NCBI GenBank assembly: GCA_025351545.1
Contig: JANXVQ010000939.1
Coordinates: forward strand, 1-8,151
Length of the DNA: 8,151 nucleotides
Direction: 5' to 3'
Origin: Spirosoma sp.
Lineage (GTDB): Bacteria; Bacteroidota; Bacteroidia; Cytophagales; Spirosomataceae
Below, piece by piece: positions 7,250-8,151 of this stretch. How positions within the stretch are numbered: the first letter of the stretch is position 1; each line of letters opens with the position of its first letter. A program made the translations under genes and the position numbers. The notes beneath the pieces are model-generated. The model was given only the letters and a program-made list of their open reading frames with translations. It was not told where the DNA came from and did no database searches.

Positions 7250-8151
7250 ATGAGGAAATTTCTATGCGTGAGTATGCTACTGGTATGCTCACTCTGGACC
7301 ACAGCGTGGACTCAAGAGCGAAGAGTAATCGGTAAAGTAACATCAGCAGAAGATGGATCGTCACTTCCAGGTGTTTCAGTCGTTGTAAAAGGTACGACAA
7401 AAGGTACAAGCACCGACGCTAACGGGATATACGATATCTCGCTGCCAGCTGGGAAAAGTACAGCTTTAATATTTAGTTTCGTGGGCGTTGCAACCCAGGA
7501 AATTCAGGTGCGTAACGAGTCCGAAATAAATGTTAGTCTGGTATCAGATTCCCGTTTACTTACCGAAGTAGTTGTAACGGGTAGCGGGGTAGCTACCAGC
7601 AAGGCCAGGCTAGGTATTGCCGTTGAAAGTGTTTCCGGCAAAAATCTGCCCCAAACGCCTTCCGCTTCAATCGATCAGGCCCTGATCGGTAAAATTCCCG
7701 GCGCACAGATTTCGTCGGTCAGCGGTAACCCCGGCGATCCGGTCAACATCCTGCTTCGCGGTATTAACAGCGTACAGGGCGGTACCAAGCCGCTGATCAT
7801 GGTTGATGGCGTACAGATAGGCGCTACCGACATTAACTCACTCGACCTCAGCAATGTAGACCGGGTTGAGGTTGTACAGGGAGCTGCTTCGGCGTCTATT
7901 TATGGAGCGCAGGGCGCTAATGGCGTTATTCAGGTATTCACCAAAAAAGGTAAGAAAGGCCGTGTTTCTGTAAATTATTCAACCAGCTACTCATCTAACC
8001 AATTCATTAACAGCGGTAATGTGCACAAAGCTGATTTGCACCCTTACCTGACCGATGCCAGCAACAACATCGTTGATGCCACTGGAAATATTCTGAATTA
8101 TAATGACGTTGGTGTCATTAAAGGTATCTCTTACCAGTCCGGTGGCGCAAC
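7250..8151 (+). CDS. Second SusC/RagA-family transporter, N-terminal part
   Basis: The frame opens at ATG 7250 and stays open to the right edge, giving 300 residues of a larger protein that should total about 1000. A signal peptide (residues 1-22, MRKFLCVSMLLVC then WTTAWTQ) is followed by the carboxypeptidase-regulatory-like extension (PGVSVVVKGTT), the segment EVVVTG at 106-111, and a plug ending in YGAQGANGVIQVFTKKG (218-234); barrel sequence begins after that. The protein aligns almost without gaps to the SusC encoded at 1710-4901, with only two extra residues before the plug, and well over half the residues agree by eye up to about residue 234. Past the plug the two diverge but still share TDASNNI. 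It has its own promoters (7150-7207) and no Shine-Dalgarno sequence. By analogy a susD partner should follow outside the window. Ligand unknown. Confidence 0.95.
   Translation, partial: MRKFLCVSMLLVCSLWTTAWTQERRVIGKVTSAEDGSSLPGVSVVVKGTTKGTSTDANGIYDISLPAGKSTALIFSFVGVATQEIQVRNESEINVSLVSDSRLLTEVVVTGSGVATSKARLGIAVESVSGKNLPQTPSASIDQALIGKIPGAQISSVSGNPGDPVNILLRGINSVQGGTKPLIMVDGVQIGATDINSLDLSNVDRVEVVQGAASASIYGAQGANGVIQVFTKKGKKGRVSVNYSTSYSSNQFINSGNVHKADLHPYLTDASNNIVDATGNILNYNDVGVIKGISYQSGGA

Noticed and set aside
1710..8151. Invertible (shufflon-like) switching between the susC genes
   Set aside because: Both susC starts point the same way, no flanking inverted repeats or recombinase gene are visible, and the longest exact match I noticed between them is only about 17 bases.

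Overview
The window looks like a chromosome piece from a Bacteroidota bacterium. Three things support this: a SusC/RagA-type TonB-dependent transporter paired with a SusD/RagB lipoprotein, start codons without Shine-Dalgarno sequences, and promoters of the Bacteroidota type (TTTG or TTG, 19 bases, TAnnTTTG). Protein style and base composition suggest a Cytophagales member of the Spirosoma kind, but that placement is inference.

Layout, all clear genes on the plus strand. Bases 1-252 are the C-terminal end of an MBL-fold metallohydrolase that begins outside the window. Bases 340-1119 encode a compact patatin-like serine phospholipase with an intact Ser-Asp dyad, closed by a strong terminator hairpin (1137-1176). 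About 530 bases of very AT-rich DNA follow, holding an 18-base palindrome (1366-1383) and, at its right end, a promoter (1631-1661). That promoter should drive a two-gene operon: a full-length SusC-like transporter (1710-4901) and a SusD-like surface lipoprotein (4929-6575), ended by a terminator (6601-6633). A second gene-poor stretch (6634-7249) holds a coding-like minus-strand fragment, two hairpins and two interlocked promoter matches. A second SusC-like gene starts at 7250 and runs off the right edge; because it has no stop codon in the window it is easily missed.

How the genes work together: SusC forms the TonB-driven outer-membrane channel and SusD the lipoprotein lid that captures a nutrient (glycan, peptide or other oligomer) and passes it in. 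No hydrolase, sensor, sigma/anti-sigma pair or other regulator lies beside the pair here, so the substrate cannot be named. The second SusC is a clear paralog of the first through its signal peptide, N-terminal extension and plug, so the window shows two tandem, separately promoted uptake loci. The MBL and patatin genes are an unrelated upstream unit.

I see no CRISPR array, tRNA, rRNA, intact insertion sequence or clearly new system. The points most worth a second look are the interlocked promoters before the second susC, the hairpins and minus-strand remnant between the two loci, and the tandem paralogy.
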